This document shows, one piece after another, positions 23,471 to 25,985 of a stretch of DNA of 25,985 nt. The translations under genes and the position numbers were made by a program. The stretch comes from Pseudomonadota bacterium. Lineage in GTDB: Bacteria; Desulfobacterota; Desulfovibrionia; Desulfovibrionales; Desulfovibrionaceae. Below the pieces are notes generated by a model. It did no database searches, was not told the DNA's origin, and saw only the letters and a list, made by a program, of their open reading frames with translations. Numbering within the stretch: position 1 is the stretch's first letter; the number at the start of each line of letters is the position of its first letter. The stretch is taken from the NCBI GenBank assembly GCA_023433925.1, contig JAEYTO010000054.1:1-25985 (forward strand), read 5' to 3'.

Positions 23471-24724
23471 CTACGCCGATTTGGCTTCCTGGTGATAGAA
23501 AAGGAGCGGCTCGACCCCCTTCTCCACCACGGACTTGTTGATGACGCACTCCTTGACCCCGGTCATGGACGGCAGGCGATACATGATGTCGAGCATGGCG
23601 CCTTCCATGACGTTGCGCAAGCCGCGGGCGCCGGTCTTGCGGCTGAGGGCCTGCTGGGCGATGCCCCGCAGGGCGTTGGCCGTGAAGCGCAAGCGTATCT
23701 TGTCCATCTCGAAGAGCTTCTGGTACTGCTTCACCAAGGCGTTCTTGGGCTCGGTGAGCACGCGTACGAGGTCGTTCTCGGAGAGGTCCTCCAGGGAAGT
23801 GATCACGGGCACGCGGCCGACGAACTCGGGGATCATGCCGAACTTGACCAGATCGTTAGGGTGGGCGTGGCGCAGGAGCTCGCTGAAGCTCAGTTCGCGC
23901 TTGCCCTCGACCTTGGCGCCGAAGCCCATGGCCCCGCCGCGCATTCGCTGCTGGATGATCTTGTCCAGGCCGATGAATGCGCCGCCCATGATGAACAGGA
24001 TGTTCGAGGTGTTGAGGCGGATGAACTCCTGCTGCGGGTGCTTGCGGCCGCCCTTGGGCGGGATGTTGGCCTCGGTGCCCTCGATGATCTTGAGCAGGGC
24101 CTGCTGCACGCCCTCGCCGGAGACATCCCGGGTGATGCTCGGGCTGTCGGACTTGCGGGCGATCTTGTCGATCTCGTCGATGTAGATGATGCCCTTGGAG
24201 GCGGCCTCGATGTCGTAGTCGGCGTTCTGGAGCAGTTGGACGAGGATGTTCTCCACGTCTTCGCCCACGTAGCCAGCTTCCGTGAGGGTGGTGGCGTCCG
24301 CGATGGCGAAGGGCACCTTCAGGATGCGGGCCAGGGTCTGCGCCAGCAGGGTCTTGCCGGAACCGGTGGGGCCGATGAGCAGGATGTTGGACTTGTCCAG
24401 CTCCACGTCGTCGCCCTTGGCTCCGCCGGAATAGAAAACCCGCTTGTAGTGGTTGTGCACGGCCACGGCCAGGATCTTCTTGGCCTGATCCTGCCCGATG
24501 ACGTACTCGTCCAGGAGCCGCTTGATTTCGGCGGGGGGCAGCAGCTTGCCGTCCTCCGCTTCCTCGTTGAGGCTCTCCTGGGCGATGATCTCATTGCAGA
24601 GGCTGACGCACTCGTCGCAGATGTAAACATCCGGCCCTGCGATGAGGCGCTGCACCTCGTCCTGGTTCTTGCCGCAGAAGGAGCAGCACAGGTCTGAGGA
24701 GACTGGGGTCTTCTTCTTGGTCAT
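23471..24724 (-). CDS. clpX: ATP-dependent Clp protease ATP-binding subunit ClpX
   Basis: 417 codons. ClpX unfolds substrates and feeds them to ClpP. The N-terminal zinc-binding domain has Cys14, Cys17, Cys36 and Cys39. The AAA+ core has Walker A GPTGSGKT at 118-125, the pore loop GYVG at 151-154 and Walker B IIYIDEID at 179-186. GAMGFGAKVEG probably contains the ClpP-contact loop, reading MGFG where IGFG is common. AGGGA precedes the ATG at 24724. It lies 57 bp downstream of clpP, with a hairpin in between, and 153 bp before lon. The name is firm from motifs and neighbours. Confidence 0.96.
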   Translation of the reverse strand: MTKKKTPVSSDLCCSFCGKNQDEVQRLIAGPDVYICDECVSLCNEIIAQESLNEEAEDGKLLPPAEIKRLLDEYVIGQDQAKKILAVAVHNHYKRVFYSGGAKGDDVELDKSNILLIGPTGSGKTLLAQTLARILKVPFAIADATTLTEAGYVGEDVENILVQLLQNADYDIEAASKGIIYIDEIDKIARKSDSPSITRDVSGEGVQQALLKIIEGTEANIPPKGGRKHPQQEFIRLNTSNILFIMGGAFIGLDKIIQQRMRGGAMGFGAKVEGKRELSFSELLRHAHPNDLVKFGMIPEFVGRVPVITSLEDLSENDLVRVLTEPKNALVKQYQKLFEMDKIRLRFTANALRGIAQQALSRKTGARGLRNVMEGAMLDIMYRLPSMTGVKECVINKSVVEKGVEPLLFYHQEAKSA

Positions 24725-24746
24725 GGCGTATTCCCTGATGTCCCTC

Positions 24747-24767
24747 GGGCGGCAGGTTCTGCCGCCC
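24747..24767 (-). promoter_or_regulatory. Hairpin in the clpP-clpX gap
   Basis: GGGCGGCAG/CTGCCGCCC forms a perfect 9-bp stem with a 3-base loop. No T run follows on the minus strand. It could lower read-through from clpP into clpX or protect the clpP mRNA 3' end. Confidence 0.5.
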
Positions 24768-24781
24768 CGGAGAAACAGAGC

Positions 24782-25390
24782 CTAGGTTGATTCAACAGCC
24801 AGGGTGTCGCGGGCTACGATGACCTTGTCGATGAGGCCGTATTTACAGGCGTCTTCAGCGGTCATGAAGTAGTCGCGCTCGGTATCTTCCCTGATTTTTT
24901 CAATATCCGTGCCAGTGTGCTTGGCCAGGATTTCGTTGAGCCTCTCACGCATGCGAATAATCTCGCGTGCGTGGATGTCAATATCCGTGGTCTGTCCCTG
25001 GAACCCGCCGGAGGGCTGGTGGATCATGATCCTGGCGTTGGGCAGGGCCGAGCGCATGCCCTTGGCGCCAGCCGCCAGAAGCAGCGCGCCCATGCTGGCG
25101 GCCTGCCCCATGCACAGGGTCGACACCGGGCAGGAGATGAACTGCATGGTGTCGTAGATGGCCATCCCGGCGGTCACGGAACCGCCGGGAGAGTTGATGT
25201 AGAGCGAGACTTCCTTCTTGGGGTCCTCGGACTCCAGGAAGAGGAGCTGCGCGCAGATGACGTTGGCCACGTGGTCGTCTATGGGCGTGCCCAGGAGGAT
25301 GATCCTGTCCCGGAGCAGGCGCGAATAGATGTCGTAGGCCCGCTCGGTGCGGCCGGTGGTCTCGATGACGATAGGGATCTGAGCGAACAC
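24782..25390 (-). CDS. clpP: ATP-dependent Clp protease proteolytic subunit ClpP
   Basis: 202 codons with a GTG start at 25390. AAGGAG lies 6 nt upstream, and it overlaps the 3' end of the tig coding region. The catalytic triad is visible: Ser99 in MGQAASMGALLL, His124 in IMIHQPSGG and Asp173 in TERDYFM. YINSPGGSVTAGMAIYD is at 64-80. It forms a barrel-shaped serine protease with ClpX. Only one base separates its start from the tig stop codon, so translation is probably coupled. Confidence 0.96.
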   Translation of the reverse strand: MFAQIPIVIETTGRTERAYDIYSRLLRDRIILLGTPIDDHVANVICAQLLFLESEDPKKEVSLYINSPGGSVTAGMAIYDTMQFISCPVSTLCMGQAASMGALLLAAGAKGMRSALPNARIMIHQPSGGFQGQTTDIDIHAREIIRMRERLNEILAKHTGTDIEKIREDTERDYFMTAEDACKYGLIDKVIVARDTLAVEST

Positions 25391-25391
25391 C

Positions 25392-25985
25392 CTACTCTCC
25401 TTTGGCTCCCTCGGCCTCGGCCTTGGCGGGAACCTTCGTGATTTTGGCCTGAGAATAGATGAACTCCATGGCCTTGTCCGCCAGAATCTTGTCGCGCACG
25501 GGCACGATGAGGCCCTGCTGCTCGTAGTGCTGCTTCACGGCCAGCACGTCCTGCCCGGTGCGGGAGGCAACCTGCATGAAGTAGGCGTCCATCTCCTGCG
25601 GGGTGGTCTCGATGCCTTCCTTGTCGGAGAGCTTGAGCAGGAAGAGCTGGGCCTTGACGATCTCCTTGGCCTTGGGCTCCATCTCCTGACGGAGTTCCTC
25701 GTCGGTCTTGCCCAGGGCTTCGGGGGCCTTGCCCTGACGCTCGATCTTGTGCTTGGCGTCGCCCACCAGCAGGTTGAGCTGCTCTTCCACCAGGGCGGGC
25801 GGCAGCTCGATCTCGACGCCGGCCAGCAGCCCGTCCAGCAGATTCTTCTGCGCGGCGGCGCGGTGCAACTGCTGGCGGCTCTGCACGTAGGACTTGGAGA
25901 TGGCTTCGCGCAGCTTCTCCACGGTCTCGAAGTTGCCGGCCTGCTTGGCCAGCTCGTCGGTCATCTCGGGCAGCACGCGCTCCTT
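25392..25985 (-). CDS. tig: Trigger factor, 3' part only (gene runs off the window)
   Basis: The C-terminal 197 codons of trigger factor, the ribosome-bound chaperone. The frame is open to the last base, so the start lies outside the window. The visible part is the C-terminal chaperone domain: VEIELPPALVEEQLNLL, EEELRQEMEPKAKEIVKAQLFLLKL-like helices and a KVPAKAEAEGAKGE tail. It is the first gene of the tig-clpP-clpX-lon series, with 1 bp to clpP. Its length inside the window and gene order leave little doubt. Confidence 0.9.
   Translation of the reverse strand, partial: KERVLPEMTDELAKQAGNFETVEKLREAISKSYVQSRQQLHRAAAQKNLLDGLLAGVEIELPPALVEEQLNLLVGDAKHKIERQGKAPEALGKTDEELRQEMEPKAKEIVKAQLFLLKLSDKEGIETTPQEMDAYFMQVASRTGQDVLAVKQHYEQQGLIVPVRDKILADKAMEFIYSQAKITKVPAKAEAEGAKGE

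Overview
The window is a GC-rich, densely coding bacterial chromosome segment from a Gram-negative. The gene families and their order point to a sulfate-reducing deltaproteobacterium of the Desulfovibrio type. That assignment is inference. It rests on the tig-clpP-clpX-lon order, miaB followed directly by a bifunctional-nuclease-domain gene, a tolQ-tolR-tolA-tolB-pal block, a secreted c-type cytochrome, and strong hairpins at gene ends.

Layout: 1-7149 holds nth (minus), then on the plus strand a monohaem cytochrome c, cutA, a PfkB-family kinase, an aminoglycoside-phosphotransferase-fold kinase, a small membrane protein, an APS-kinase-like P-loop kinase, miaB and a BFN-domain gene. 7150-8961 holds a PHP-domain phosphoesterase and a sirtuin, separated by about 390 bp of hairpin-rich noncoding DNA. 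9038-13013 is the envelope-constriction Tol-Pal operon. 13100-15319 is a pgpA-maf locus on the minus strand, interrupted by a foreign AT-rich insert. 15482-16745 holds a YiaD-like OmpA lipoprotein and arfB (minus). 16845-20583 holds a soluble hybrid histidine kinase, a small GT-A-type glycosyltransferase-like protein, a YchJ/SEC-C protein and a secreted cyclophilin. 20855-25985 is the protein quality-control block lon, clpX, clpP and the 3' part of tig, all minus.

The most interesting feature is at 13689-14781. A roughly 1.07 kb AT-rich segment sits exactly in the conserved VGLP codons near the 3' end of maf. It is bounded by a 19-bp perfect direct repeat (25 bp with one mismatch). Its right end supplies a replacement maf C-terminus, so maf stays open. 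The displaced original maf tail, including its stop codon 3 bp before pgpA, is still present on the far side. The only gene carried is a 265-codon HNH-nuclease-like protein, and no recombinase is present. The left end carries a plausible outward promoter, and its last base creates an ATG in frame with the orphaned maf tail. This looks like a site-specific or homing-type mini-element using maf as a safe harbour.

A second theme is a repeated composite hairpin module at gene ends: after the cyclophilin gene, after lon in mirror image, partly after the hybrid kinase gene, and in a related form at the left edge of the window. No rRNA, tRNA, CRISPR array, transposase or integrase gene was recognised.
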